IMG/VR virus record: IMGVR_UViG_3300046010_005057
Coordinates: 1 to 48,936 of that record
Length of the DNA stretch: 48,936 bases
Reading direction: 5' to 3' (one strand)
Source: a virus
In this document: in pieces, positions 16,495-24,675 of the stretch
How the letters are laid out: each line of letters opens with the position of its first letter
Position numbering within the stretch: position 1 is the first letter of the stretch
The notes under the pieces: model-generated
What the model was told of the DNA's origin: nothing
Databases searched by the model: none
What the model saw: the letters and a program-made list of their open reading frames with translations, nothing else
Program-made: the position numbers and the translations under genes

Positions 16495-17162
16495 TATCGG
16501 TGGGCCTTGTCATAAATCTTTTGAGCCTGCACGTAGGCCTTTACACCGTTATTCACGATTTTATCGCGTGATCTGAAGAAGTGCTGGAGTCCATTATGCT
16601 GAGTGCCGCGTGGATGTCCTCTACGCGCTCGCATGATGGCCTTTCTTTGATATCGCTGCAAGAGCTCGGTACTGAGCTCATTGACCTCGGTCTCTTCACG
16701 GACACCAGTCATAAAGGTCCTAAGACGAGCAGCGTCTGCTCTACGAACGGACGGAATAAGTCTCTTGGCCAACTTTCTGATCAACTTAACACGTGGATCC
16801 AGAAGCGAGTCGACGTGGATTTTCTCGCCGGTTGAAAGCACACTATATTTGTCGCCACGGGATCCAGCCAAACGGTGCCTAAAGGTCTGGCGCGCCTTTC
16901 TGCCGGCCCGTGAATCAATATGTCCAGAATCGGCTACTCGATGCAACCAAAGCCGCGCGCCTCTCTCCATACGAGAGTGGTTCTTTCGGGCGTTCGACGC
17001 TCTCTTCAAGCGGCCGCGAAACGATACGTTCTCGACTGCATATGTCGGATTGTTGTCAGGCGAGACTGGAGATGATCCGTTCTGATTGTCAGGGATTTCG
17101 GGGTTGATAACAACCTTGTCTACTGGCTCCAACGCCTTCTTGAGGTTCTTCTTAACAGCCAT
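16494..17162 (-). CDS. Arg/Lys-rich head-interior candidate, 222 aa
   Basis: Start set at ATG 17162 (MAVKKNLKKALEPV) behind GGGAGA; the alternative is a TTG at 17165. Extremely basic (GRLKRASNARKNHSRMERGARL, KLIRKLAKRLIPSVRR), with a VNELSTELLQRYQRKA motif shared with the 14971-16071 protein. It probably binds DNA inside the head or in the prohead core. Confidence 0.6.
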   Translation of the reverse strand: MAVKKNLKKALEPVDKVVINPEIPDNQNGSSPVSPDNNPTYAVENVSFRGRLKRASNARKNHSRMERGARLWLHRVADSGHIDSRAGRKARQTFRHRLAGSRGDKYSVLSTGEKIHVDSLLDPRVKLIRKLAKRLIPSVRRADAARLRTFMTGVREETEVNELSTELLQRYQRKAIMRARRGHPRGTQHNGLQHFFRSRDKIVNNGVKAYVQAQKIYDKAHR

Positions 17163-17186
17163 CAATATCTCCCAAACACGTGATGT

Positions 17187-17193
17187 TATTTAT
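17187..17193 (-). promoter_or_regulatory. Late promoter box
   Basis: ATAAATA (minus strand) at the stop codon of the methyltransferase gene, 25 bases before the ATG at 17162. Confidence 0.55.
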
Positions 17194-17846
17194 GCAGGGC
17201 CATCCGGACGATAGACATAGATGGTATCGGCCGACGAATGATCGACAATAGCGTATCCTTCGTCGGCCATAAAGTGCTGGACATCAGATGAGTGGCCCGC
17301 GTTTTCGCAGATGACCACCGGTTGATGTCGTCTAATGGTGTCAATAGCACCTCTTAGAGCGTGAATCTCGTATCCCTCGATGTCCAGCTGAATTAGATCG
17401 CAGACATCTAGATCGAGTGAGTCGATCGTCATAAGAGGTATAGCGGCCTCTGGATGTGATTCGACAGTGTGGGTGCCGCAATTGACATCCGGTCCTCTAC
17501 GGACTCTGATCCGTCCGTTTTTATCGCCAACGGCAGCCTGAAGCTTGTAGACGTTATTGAGTTGGTTGTTGACCACCAGACAGTGGAAATTCAGCGGATC
17601 TGGTTCGAAGACGTAGACGTGCTCAAACATCTGGGCATAAAGTCTGGCGTACATTCCGCAGTTTCCGCCAGCAGTAACCACGACTCTCTTATGTCTGACA
17701 TGATCGAAGTATTTCTTGGAGTGGTTATTCTCCCAGTCAGCTTTTGGTCCGGTCCACGCCCCGTCATCAGCAATAGGCCATACAAGACTAGCGATGCCGT
17801 TGAAATTGAAAGGACGGTTTTCCAATAGATGTTCAAAGTCACGCAA
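17190..17846 (-). CDS. FkbM-family SAM methyltransferase
   Basis: Rossmann SAM-binding motif VVVTAGGNCGMYARLYAQ, then VYVFEPDPLNFHCL, and the FkbM-typical LIQLDIEGYEIHALRGA followed by VVICENAGH. Such enzymes O-methylate sugars or small molecules. In phages they may modify virion or host glycans. Start set at TTG 17846 (then RDFEHLLENRPF) because AAGGAG lies seven bases upstream; the ATG at 17879 has no SD and overlaps the previous gene more. Confidence 0.82.
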   Translation of the reverse strand: MRDFEHLLENRPFNFNGIASLVWPIADDGAWTGPKADWENNHSKKYFDHVRHKRVVVTAGGNCGMYARLYAQMFEHVYVFEPDPLNFHCLVVNNQLNNVYKLQAAVGDKNGRIRVRRGPDVNCGTHTVESHPEAAIPLMTIDSLDLDVCDLIQLDIEGYEIHALRGAIDTIRRHQPVVICENAGHSSDVQHFMADEGYAIVDHSSADTIYVYRPDGPA

Positions 17847-18765
17847 CAAGTCTCTCCTTAATAAATTCTGCACCGTCATCGGTGCTAATGTCGATGGGTG
17901 AGGTGTTCATTTCTCTCACTTTGAATTGAGCAGTCAGGGTTCCAGGGTGCTTGTTCCTGACTCTGAAATAACCGACGCCGATGGCCCACGGAAGATCGAG
18001 TTGGGAACCGCTGTTCCTGCCGGAACGAAGAGTCCCATGGGACCCCACGTGCAGTACGTCGACATCATGGTCCAGTAGATACGCCGCCATGGGAACAAGA
18101 GATGTGTCATCAGAGTAGACATTCCTGGAACTCCTGTCCTTGGTTCGGTCTAGTGGACCGAATTCGGAATTCAACCTTTGTAAAAGGGATCGTCCTCCTG
18201 CGGTGGCAGTCTCGACGGTTCTTGCATAACAACGGTATTTCGAAGCTGCCTTCTCACCGATGTGCCATCCCTTTTCCAAATCGTAATGGAGGGTGACCTG
18301 TCCAAAGGCCGCCTTTCGAACGGACTGTTTGGCTTCTCCATTGAGAACAACTCCATCGCCGTGCAAGTGGAAGTCATTTCCGTTGGTGCATCCGGCGCCA
18401 CCTCCGGTCATCAGACCGTGTCTATTGAGGTGCTCAACGAGCTCCGATTCGAAGCTCAGCCCGCCATTGACGTACGAACCAGGCTTCTGAATCCACGATA
18501 CAGGAATAGTTATCTCAGACCGAGCACCGACGACCTGAACTGTGGCGTAGTGTCTCTTATCATCGATCGAATGATCAATAATCGTGAGCAACGAACCAGC
18601 GTCATAGTCTCCCACATTGCGATTAAGCGTGTGGGTTCCAATTGCGTGGTGTGGTTGATTTGGTAGAAAGGGAGTGAGGTATTTAGCGACGTGTCGCTTA
18701 GAATCTGGGTTCGTCACGGCGGCCTTCAAGGTCGCCCGAGAGACGAACGCCGAGGCGGCTTCCAT
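17839..18765 (-). CDS. Uncharacterised late protein with GEAK motif, 308 aa
   Basis: Mixed alpha/beta protein, SD GGAG before ATG 18765. VVLNGEAKQSVRKAAFGQVTLHY (about residues 143-165) has the E-x-K spacing of PD-(D/E)xK nucleases and is reminiscent of a phage family with xGEAK...FGQ. I cannot confirm the preceding Asp, so nuclease activity is a guess. A late GATAAGTA box lies upstream. Confidence 0.55.
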   Translation of the reverse strand: MEAASAFVSRATLKAAVTNPDSKRHVAKYLTPFLPNQPHHAIGTHTLNRNVGDYDAGSLLTIIDHSIDDKRHYATVQVVGARSEITIPVSWIQKPGSYVNGGLSFESELVEHLNRHGLMTGGGAGCTNGNDFHLHGDGVVLNGEAKQSVRKAAFGQVTLHYDLEKGWHIGEKAASKYRCYARTVETATAGGRSLLQRLNSEFGPLDRTKDRSSRNVYSDDTSLVPMAAYLLDHDVDVLHVGSHGTLRSGRNSGSQLDLPWAIGVGYFRVRNKHPGTLTAQFKVREMNTSPIDISTDDGAEFIKERLVA

Positions 18766-18806
18766 CTTAGTCTCCGGTTAGCAGACCGAGATGATCTGCT
18801 TCCGGC

Positions 18807-18814
18807 TACTTATC
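18807..18814 (-). promoter_or_regulatory. Late promoter box (GATAAGTA variant)
   Basis: GATAAGTA on the minus strand, 42 bases before ATG 18765. A GCAGA/TCTGC hairpin lies between box and SD. Confidence 0.5.
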
Positions 18815-18856
18815 AGTGACTAAGATAGTTTGAGTCTAATTCCAGACAAAATTAAA

Positions 18857-18873
18857 GGGACCGCAATGGTCCC
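18857..18873 (-). terminator. Intrinsic terminator after PTH2-like gene
   Basis: GGGACC / GGTCCC hairpin followed on the minus strand by TTTAATTTT, 21 bases past the stop of the PTH2-like gene. Confidence 0.6.
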
Positions 18874-18893
18874 TCAATTAGTTGTTGTAACTC

Positions 18894-19316
18894 TTAGCGA
18901 AGCGTCTTGAGCGCTTTAAGATCCGGACCGATGTCGTCGACGTTGATTGGTCCAATTCCCAGACAAGTCACGGTCGGCCCATCGAAAACAGTAAAGCCCG
19001 AGTCCTCTACCAAACTGCTGCCAGTAAAGGAGCCGTACTTGATTCCGAGTTTAAACAGATCGTAGCCGTATGGCGCGACGAGCGTGATCTTGTAGGCCCT
19101 TTCACTGTCGCGATAGGCCTTTGCATTTTCAGGGAAGAACCGATCGGCGTCCCACCAAGCGTGAAGAAACGCATGGCCGGATTGAGCCATCAGTTTTCCA
19201 CGGACATTTCCTGCTGCCTCAGCGAGATCGACGATCTCTTGAGGAACGATGCAGTACATCTTCCAGGCACCAGAGTCTCTGACAGCGGTCTTATCGATCA
19301 TTTGCTTATCAGCCAT
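18894..19316 (-). CDS. Peptidyl-tRNA hydrolase 2 (PTH2)-like protein
   Basis: 140 residues from ATG 19316 (TGATG overlap with the upstream gene, SD GGAG). PTH2-like blocks: WKMYCIVPQEIVD strand, NVRGKLMAQSGHAFLHAW (GKxxAQxxHA signature, about residues 37-54), YKITLVAP, and the C-terminal EDSGFTVFDGPTVTCLGIGPI. PTH2 releases peptides from dropped-off peptidyl-tRNA and is mainly archaeal or eukaryotic, with scattered bacterial and phage members. In a phage carrying a full tRNA set this would recycle stalled tRNAs. Confidence 0.75.
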   Translation of the reverse strand: MADKQMIDKTAVRDSGAWKMYCIVPQEIVDLAEAAGNVRGKLMAQSGHAFLHAWWDADRFFPENAKAYRDSERAYKITLVAPYGYDLFKLGIKYGSFTGSSLVEDSGFTVFDGPTVTCLGIGPINVDDIGPDLKALKTLR

Positions 19317-19990
19317 CACATTGCTCCAGAGCCATTGCCCCATGCCTTAGGCGGTTCGTATCCCGCCGCTTCTTGACGCGCCTTGATCTTTTCACGCGCT
19401 TCCTCCAGAGAGATAGGCGCGTAATCAACATGTTCCACCGAGACGCACATGTATCGAGGGTCATAGACCCTCTCAACGATAGCAGTAGGACCGAACATGA
19501 TGTTGTTTTCGATCCTGACCGGAACTTCGATCGTGACCTCATGCGCGTGCAGGTGGCCGTGGACGTTCGTTCCGAAACGCGTCGTCAGCGAATCTGGATG
19601 GATCGGAATGTGCGACAGGATCATATCCGCCAGCACACGGCAGGCATAGATTTCCTTGAAGTACTTCCGATAGTTGTCAGTGCCGAAGATGTCGTGATTG
19701 CCGGCGACCAGACGTTTGGTACCGTTCAGCTCGTCCAGAATCGGCAGGAACTTCTTGTTGATGACCACATCACCCAGGACGTAGACCTTGTCATGCGGTT
19801 GGACCTTCGCGTTCCAGCGACGGACCATCTCCTCGTTCATCTCCTGCGCGGAGGCGAAAGGGCGCAACGGAGTCACGCCGTCCGGCATGGTGAACTTGGT
19901 GCAGGTTGCTTCATGACCAAAGTGCAGTCACGGGTCCGCGATGAGAAACACCGCGGACCGACCTCCTTTCAGAATATTGACTTCTTTCAT
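19316..19990 (-). pseudogene. Calcineurin-like metallophosphatase interrupted by in-frame TGA
   Basis: From ATG 19990 (SD AAGGA) the frame reads 20 residues ending FLIADP, then TGA (19930-19928), Leu, and continues in the same frame as HFGHEATC through VYVLGDVVIN, LVAGNHDIFG and NVHGHLHAHE, the other metal-binding motifs. Removing six bases (19925-19930) restores DPHFGH, the first metallophosphatase motif (DxH). The locus is therefore a phosphatase gene with a 6-bp insertion that splits the active site and adds a stop. Translation could restart at ATG 19888 but would lack motif I. Pseudogene, sequencing error or recoding are all possible. Confidence 0.65.
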
Positions 19991-20049
19991 AACGTTGTCC
20001 TTGTTGATAATCATCGATCTTTTTTAGAACGATTTGTTGTTCAATCCAG

Positions 20050-20078
20050 ATCATATCATATTCTATGATCCGTGTAAA
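20050..20078 (-). promoter_or_regulatory. Early promoter
   Basis: TTTACA (20078-20073), 17-nt spacer, TATGAT (20055-20050), upstream of the interrupted phosphatase. It overlaps the end of the 41-residue frame. Confidence 0.65.
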
Positions 20079-20188
20079 TAGCTCATCAAGAGAAAATTTA
20101 CTGTTTGATCGTTGGGCAATACACGGTTGACACGTCCATAAAGGACAAAGAGATCATTTTTGGGAGCGACTACATCATTTCGGCGCAT
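20063..20188 (-). CDS. Possible small protein, 41 aa
   Basis: ATG 20188 overlaps the upstream TAA (TAATG) and has AAGG upstream. It encodes MRRNDVVAPKNDLFVLYGRV... to a TAG at 20063. Coupled translation supports it; nothing identifies a function. Confidence 0.4.
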   Translation of the reverse strand: MRRNDVVAPKNDLFVLYGRVNRVLPNDQTVNFLLMSYLHGS

Positions 20189-20943
20189 TAGAGAACCTTC
20201 GGGCGTTGGATCACGGTGGTCTTCTTGCCTTCCCACTCATTGTGGCGTTTGATCGTCGCCTTGAGGGTGACCGTGTCTCCCTTTTCAGCGAGCTTCTTGC
20301 CGTAGTAGACAATGATGTCATCACCGATCTGGAACTTGTTGATCCAGTAACCGTCGTCATAGTCGCTAGCTTTGTGATAGATCGAGATGGCTACTGCATT
20401 CTCGAAAGTCAGTCGTTCTCCGACAACCCCGACATGGTTGGAGGCTCGATCACGAGCATCCCACTCGGCACGCTTCTCTTCGCGCTTGGCGATCAAATTC
20501 CGTTCCAGCGCGACGCCCATGCAGAAGGACGCAAGAGCCTTGACGACCACGTCCTCTTCATTGGCCTTATCTGCCCACCAAAGGACGTACCCGTCGGGCG
20601 CGTCCTCTATTTTCGTTCCACGATGTTTACCGAACGGGAAGAAACCGCGTTCAATTTCGTCAACGGCGTCGGTCTGTTTGGCCGTCATGCCTTTCCGGCG
20701 TTCGCGCGGATCGTATTCAGGGCAGTCATTGAAGAAGACTTCTCCAAACTCGTGCTTGTAGTGGATCCGTTCGAAATAGTCCCGAGCCTTGGCGATGGCC
20801 TTCTCGAGATCGAGCGACAGATTGCAGATGTAGAAGTCCGTGGTGAAGTAGCGGTTCGACCGCGACTGACGCAGAGTGTACATGACATTCTGCGCACCAG
20901 TGGAGATGTAGACTTCCGTGATGGTCTTTCCGATGTCCGTCAT
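20188..20943 (-). CDS. Phage protein with DUF3820-like segment, 251 aa
   Basis: Start set at ATG 20943 behind GAAGGAGAG. The central FPFGKHRGTKIEDAPDGYVLWW (about residues 100-121) resembles the FGKYKGxxLxxxPxxYLxWL block (DUF3820-like) found near exonuclease or helicase domains. The N-terminal part is beta-rich and the C-terminal GDDIIVYYGKKLAEKGDTVTL looks like a small barrel. Function unknown; an early gene from its promoter. Confidence 0.65.
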   Translation of the reverse strand: MTDIGKTITEVYISTGAQNVMYTLRQSRSNRYFTTDFYICNLSLDLEKAIAKARDYFERIHYKHEFGEVFFNDCPEYDPRERRKGMTAKQTDAVDEIERGFFPFGKHRGTKIEDAPDGYVLWWADKANEEDVVVKALASFCMGVALERNLIAKREEKRAEWDARDRASNHVGVVGERLTFENAVAISIYHKASDYDDGYWINKFQIGDDIIVYYGKKLAEKGDTVTLKATIKRHNEWEGKKTTVIQRPKVL

Positions 20944-20969
20944 GATGTTCTCTCCTTCACCAGAAGAAC

Positions 20970-20997
20970 ATCCTATCACAATTTCCGGCTATGTAAA
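20970..20997 (-). promoter_or_regulatory. Early promoter
   Basis: TTTACA (20997-20992), 16-nt spacer ending TGTGA, TAGGAT (20975-20970); ATG 20943 follows. Confidence 0.7.
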
Positions 20998-21543
20998 CAA
21001 TTTCTTTCCATGAACCGCGATTTGGTCCCATAGAAACGCGGCCAATGTGCCCTGGCGACCATACGCCTCCGCTTCCCATGGCAGTTCCAAATACTCTTGT
21101 GTGTTTTTCGGTCGGGCGTATTCCTTGTCTTTATAAAAGGTGCGCCATCCATAAACGGACTTGTCGTAAACCGTCCTAAACCGACCGTGAAGTTGCTGTT
21201 CGGCGTGAACCAATTCGTGACAAAGACCCTCGACGGTTTTGTACGCTTCAAAATTTAGTCGTGATTGATCTTGAATCTTTCGGACATCGATCTCAATGAG
21301 ATGATCGGTGTCATTGAAGGTCCTATGGCAGCCAAGCGTATTCTTCTGGCGCAACCGGCACATTCTGACGGTGACGCTTTCTGGAAGCTCAATATGATCA
21401 GACGCGCGAAGGGTGTCAATGCACCATTGGAGCATCTTAGCGTTATTGAGTGGGTGGCGCCCATTATCTCGATGGGCTACGGCAGAGGACGCGGTGACCT
21501 CGCGCGTCAGTGCGCGGTCCGATTCCTTAAGTATGAATGGCAC
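20989..21543 (-). CDS. Zincin metallopeptidase-like protein
   Basis: 184 residues from GTG 21543. VEGLCHELVHAEQQLHG (about residue 108) has the HExxH zinc motif, and LPWEAEAYGRQG about 45 residues later can supply the third ligand Glu, as in SprT/ImmA-like minimal zincins. It could cleave a host or phage protein; the target is unknown. Confidence 0.7.
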   Translation of the reverse strand: MPFILKESDRALTREVTASSAVAHRDNGRHPLNNAKMLQWCIDTLRASDHIELPESVTVRMCRLRQKNTLGCHRTFNDTDHLIEIDVRKIQDQSRLNFEAYKTVEGLCHELVHAEQQLHGRFRTVYDKSVYGWRTFYKDKEYARPKNTQEYLELPWEAEAYGRQGTLAAFLWDQIAVHGKKLFT

Positions 21544-21576
21544 GATGTGTTACGCCCCGTACTGGATGATATGATC

Positions 21577-21582
21577 ATTATA
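21577..21582 (-). promoter_or_regulatory. Extended -10 early promoter
   Basis: TGTGATATAAT on the minus strand (TATAAT at 21582-21577) just upstream of GTG 21543. No good -35 at 16-17 bp; TTTACC lies at 21 bp. Confidence 0.45.
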
Positions 21583-21616
21583 TCACACCGTGCCGTTCAC
21601 AGAGGTAAAATTATCG

Positions 21617-22999
21617 TTAGCTAATACCATCGAAGGCACTGAAGTCTGGTCTCTCGTCCTTGGTACGCTGACCGAACTTGCTGTTGTCCATCACCGGGCC
21701 TTCATGCAATCCTGCCTGGGCTGAGTCCTCGACATCAAAGAGCTGCATCTTGCTCTTGTCCACCCCGACCACGAAGGTCCGGTAACGGCCAATGTCGCCA
21801 TAACGATTCTTGAGCTGTTTGAACAGGATGTGGTTCAATTCAGCCAGCTCTGGTGTCTGGATCAGAGCCAAGAAGAGGTCAGCCGTTGCCGGTAGACCGA
21901 ACGATTCGGCCGTATCCTCAAGTCCGAAGTCTGAGCTCTTGTAACCCTCGCGGTTCACCTGGGTAGCCGTCACCAGCGGAACGTTGAACTCCACAGCCAG
22001 ACCGCGAAGCTCTTCAGCGATGGCCTTGATGACGGTGTAGGAGTTCGCGTTGGCGTTACCCTTTAGCCGGTACGAGGCACAGATGTTGATGTAGTCTACG
22101 TAGATGACATCCGGAATGAAGTTCTTCTTGAGCTTCAATTCGTGCAGGAGGTAACGGAAGTTGGCTGCCGAAGCCGTCGAGGTCGGGTACTCCTTGATGA
22201 TCAATCGACCCTTGGCGCGAGCCTTGACGCGCTGGGCCTTCTTCTCGAACGCGTCGCGCGGAAGAACACGGAGTTCATCCATCGTGACGTTCATAAGGTT
22301 CGCGTCGATCCTCTCGGCAATCCGCTGTTCTGACATCTCATTGGTGATGTAGAGAACATTGAGACCGTCAAGCAAGTGACCGGCTGCCATGTCGCACATG
22401 GCAAGGGTCTTACCGACGCCAGTGCCGGCCATGAGGACGGTCAAAGTCTTCGGCAGAAGACCGCCGGCAGTGATCTTGTTCAGGTAGTCGATCTTGAACC
22501 GGATCCGCTTCTCCTTGGTGTGGTAGAAGTCGTACCGGGCCATGATGTCTTCAATGAAGTCGAGACCGATTGCCGTGTCGAATGTAACCGCGAGGGCGTC
22601 CTCGAGAACCGCTGAGATGGACTCATTGCCACGCTTCTCGTCGTCCAGGATCTGGATCGACTCCATGATCGCGTTGTAGACCGCCTTGTCCTTGCAGAAG
22701 GACTCGGTCTTATCCACCATCCAGTCGATGTCAGTTACGGTGTCGACAGCGAGTGTCTGGATGACATCGACACCTTCCTTGTACTGATCGTCAGACAGAC
22801 CTTTGACCTTTTCGAGGTCAATGGTAATCGCTTCTTTCGACGGTGAACGATTGTATGTCTTGACGTACGAGTCGATGGTCGAAAAGATCGCGCGATCCAC
22901 GTGATCCTGAAAGTAGTCCGACTTCAGGAACGGAAGAACCTTACGGGCGTACATCTCGTCGTGAACGAGACGCGCCAAAACCATATGGTCAAACTTCAT
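21617..22999 (-). CDS. Replicative DNA helicase (gp41/DnaB-like)
   Basis: 460 residues. The N-terminal primase-interaction domain is about 1-150, then a RecA-type core with Walker A AGTGVGKT (about residue 190), Walker B strand VIYVDYINI, the VTATQVNREG motif and an Arg-finger region near KQLKNRYG. A hexameric 5'-3' helicase driving fork unwinding, it lies between uvsX and the zincin gene and downstream of the polymerase, the usual T4-like replication cluster. Confidence 0.92.
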   Translation of the reverse strand: MKFDHMVLARLVHDEMYARKVLPFLKSDYFQDHVDRAIFSTIDSYVKTYNRSPSKEAITIDLEKVKGLSDDQYKEGVDVIQTLAVDTVTDIDWMVDKTESFCKDKAVYNAIMESIQILDDEKRGNESISAVLEDALAVTFDTAIGLDFIEDIMARYDFYHTKEKRIRFKIDYLNKITAGGLLPKTLTVLMAGTGVGKTLAMCDMAAGHLLDGLNVLYITNEMSEQRIAERIDANLMNVTMDELRVLPRDAFEKKAQRVKARAKGRLIIKEYPTSTASAANFRYLLHELKLKKNFIPDVIYVDYINICASYRLKGNANANSYTVIKAIAEELRGLAVEFNVPLVTATQVNREGYKSSDFGLEDTAESFGLPATADLFLALIQTPELAELNHILFKQLKNRYGDIGRYRTFVVGVDKSKMQLFDVEDSAQAGLHEGPVMDNSKFGQRTKDERPDFSAFDGIS

Positions 23000-23007
23000 T
23001 GATGTCC

Positions 23008-23163
23008 TTATTGGTCAGTGAGCCATGGATCGAGGACGCGCTTTAGCGCCAGTCCTCTGGCGGGTACTCGACGACTAGGTCCGAGATAGTTCAGCCGCTT
23101 GAAAGTTCCACAGGGGACCACCGCGAAGAGACGCAAGATCTCTTCGCGGCTATAGGTGTCCTC
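23008..23163 (-). CDS. Possible small CDS between uvsX and helicase, start unclear
   Basis: Between the two replication genes a frame ending at 23008 (TAA) encodes a coherent sequence, EDTYSREEILRLFAVVPCGTFKRLNYLGP... to LDPWLTDQ, with protein-like composition. There is no ATG or GTG with an SD near its beginning. It either starts at TTG 23137, at a non-standard codon, or far upstream overlapping uvsX in another frame. A strong hairpin (23121-23149) lies within it. The 5' limit given is arbitrary. Confidence 0.3.
   Translation of the reverse strand, partial: EDTYSREEILRLFAVVPCGTFKRLNYLGPSRRVPARGLALKRVLDPWLTDQ
23121..23149 (-). promoter_or_regulatory. Strong RNA hairpin downstream of uvsX
   Basis: Perfect 10-bp arms CCGCGAAGAG / CTCTTCGCGG with a 9-nt loop. 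No U-tract follows, so it is not a standard terminator. It may be an RNA-processing or attenuation site. Confidence 0.5.
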
Positions 23164-23188
23164 TAGTGAACCATAACTTCCGACTGAT

Positions 23189-24298
23189 TTAGTCTTTGAG
23201 CTCGGGATCGACGACCAGGGTGTCTTCGTCGTCGGCCACGATGTTCGCAAGGTCGGCGTCATCTGCCTCTCCATCGTCATGATCACCATACGAGAAGTCC
23301 TGAACGGCGCATTTCTCGAGCCGGTCAAGGATTTCTTCAGTGAAGTATTCGGTCGGGTTTTCGTTGATGGACTTACCAAAGACCTTACGGCCATCCGGCA
23401 GTTCATAACGTGTCGACACCTTCTTGAAGATGCCGTGTCGCTCGGCGAGTTCGAGCAACCCGTAGTACTTGTCGAGACCGGTCTTGTAAGACAGCCTCAT
23501 AGAGATTTGGGCGTTCTCCTTACCGAACCTCGACTTGTAGTTTTTGGCTCGAATGAAGTTACCGACTACCTCCATGCCGTCCTTGTCCTTCGACTTGCCG
23601 AGCATGATGATCGCAGAACAGGCGTACTTGAAGCCACCGCCACCCGAGACCTCATTGGTCGGGTACATTCCGACGCCGACATAGACGTGGTTCGTCACGA
23701 TCAAAGGAACTCGCGCACGAGCCGCCTTCAGAGTGATCGTACGGAAGACTGCACGAACGATCTGTGGACGAGTCATGTCCTTGACGTCCTTGCCCTCGGT
23801 GGAGTCTGCCATTTCCTTCGAAGTGGACAGCATTCCAAGCGAATCGAGGACCATCAACAGACGCGGTTTGTCCTTACCCATGACCTTCGAATAGGCATCG
23901 ATCGTCTTGAGACAGTGAGTCTTGAAGTTCTGGAGGGTGTCGACCTCGGCGATGATGACCCGCTTCGGGTCGATGCCGCGGCTGATTAGTTGGGCCTTGT
24001 TGATCGCCGCTTCCGTGTCGTAGTAGGCCACGACGTTCTTCGGGTCAGCGTCCAAATAGGTCTTGATGATCGACAGCGCGAGGTAGGTCTTACCAACCGA
24101 GCTTTCACCGGCCAAACCGATAATTCGGTTGTCTGGCATACCGCCTTTTCGTAGCAGTCCACCGGACAGCAAGGCGTTCAGCATCAGACAACCGGTATCG
24201 ATCCAGCCACTTACCTCACCGGCGGATTCGGCATTGTCGGCGATAGACGTGTATTCGTCGCCGACTTCTTTGAGAAGAGCATTGATAAAATCTGACAT
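23189..24298 (-). CDS. uvsX: UvsX/RecA-like recombinase
   Basis: 369 residues. Walker A GESSVGKT (about residue 69) and Walker B LLMVLDSLGML, then VNHVYVG and a GGGGFKYACSAIIML region typical of the RecA core. The tail is acidic (EADDADLANIVADDEDT), as in T4 UvsX. It forms filaments on ssDNA for recombination-dependent replication. An early promoter lies just upstream. Confidence 0.92.
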   Translation of the reverse strand: MSDFINALLKEVGDEYTSIADNAESAGEVSGWIDTGCLMLNALLSGGLLRKGGMPDNRIIGLAGESSVGKTYLALSIIKTYLDADPKNVVAYYDTEAAINKAQLISRGIDPKRVIIAEVDTLQNFKTHCLKTIDAYSKVMGKDKPRLLMVLDSLGMLSTSKEMADSTEGKDVKDMTRPQIVRAVFRTITLKAARARVPLIVTNHVYVGVGMYPTNEVSGGGGFKYACSAIIMLGKSKDKDGMEVVGNFIRAKNYKSRFGKENAQISMRLSYKTGLDKYYGLLELAERHGIFKKVSTRYELPDGRKVFGKSINENPTEYFTEEILDRLEKCAVQDFSYGDHDDGEADDADLANIVADDEDTLVVDPELKD

Positions 24299-24319
24299 TG
24301 GTGTCCTTTCATATTTGAG

Positions 24320-24325
24320 ATCATA
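24320..24325 (-). promoter_or_regulatory. Extended -10 early promoter for uvsX
   Basis: TGTGATATGAT (TATGAT at 24325-24320). CTTTAC lies nearby but with a short spacer, so the -35 is weak. Confidence 0.5.
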
Positions 24326-24354
24326 TCACAACGGGCGAAGTAAAGCGATAGAAT

Positions 24355-24666
24355 TTACTCTGCGGCACCAAGTCCCTTTGGACGTGCTTTAAGGTAATCC
24401 CAAAGACGCTGGCGAAAATCAGAAATAGCCTTCTGTCGAACGTCGTACGGCCATTGAATCATGTCTTGACCCGGTTTGCCTTCGAGCTTTTTCAGAAGCG
24501 GATCAACCAGATCCTTGACGCCGAACATGTGCTCACGAGTCGCCTGAAGTTGACGCTGTAGAAGCGTATGAGCCTCTTCAGCTATTTCACGAGTCTCAAA
24601 GGTGTTGTCGATATGTGCGAAGCCAAAATCGAATTCTTCTGGCTTTTCCTTGGTCTTGGTAGTCAT
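24355..24666 (-). CDS. Hypothetical protein, 103 aa
   Basis: SD AGGAGAA before ATG 24666. Charged helical protein (TREIAEEAHTLLQRQLQATREH) between the polymerase and uvsX in one operon. No family recognised. Confidence 0.6.
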   Translation of the reverse strand: MTTKTKEKPEEFDFGFAHIDNTFETREIAEEAHTLLQRQLQATREHMFGVKDLVDPLLKKLEGKPGQDMIQWPYDVRQKAISDFRQRLWDYLKARPKGLGAAE

Positions 24667-24675
24667 TGTGTTCTC

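Noticed and set aside
19373-20068. 231-residue plus-strand open frame opposite the metallophosphatase
   Set aside because: The minus strand shows all phosphatase motifs apart from the six-base lesion; the plus frame has none and no SD.
20206-21033. 275-residue plus-strand open frame
   Set aside because: Opposite a minus-strand gene with a strong SD, early promoter and a DUF3820-like segment; composition is that of an antisense shadow.
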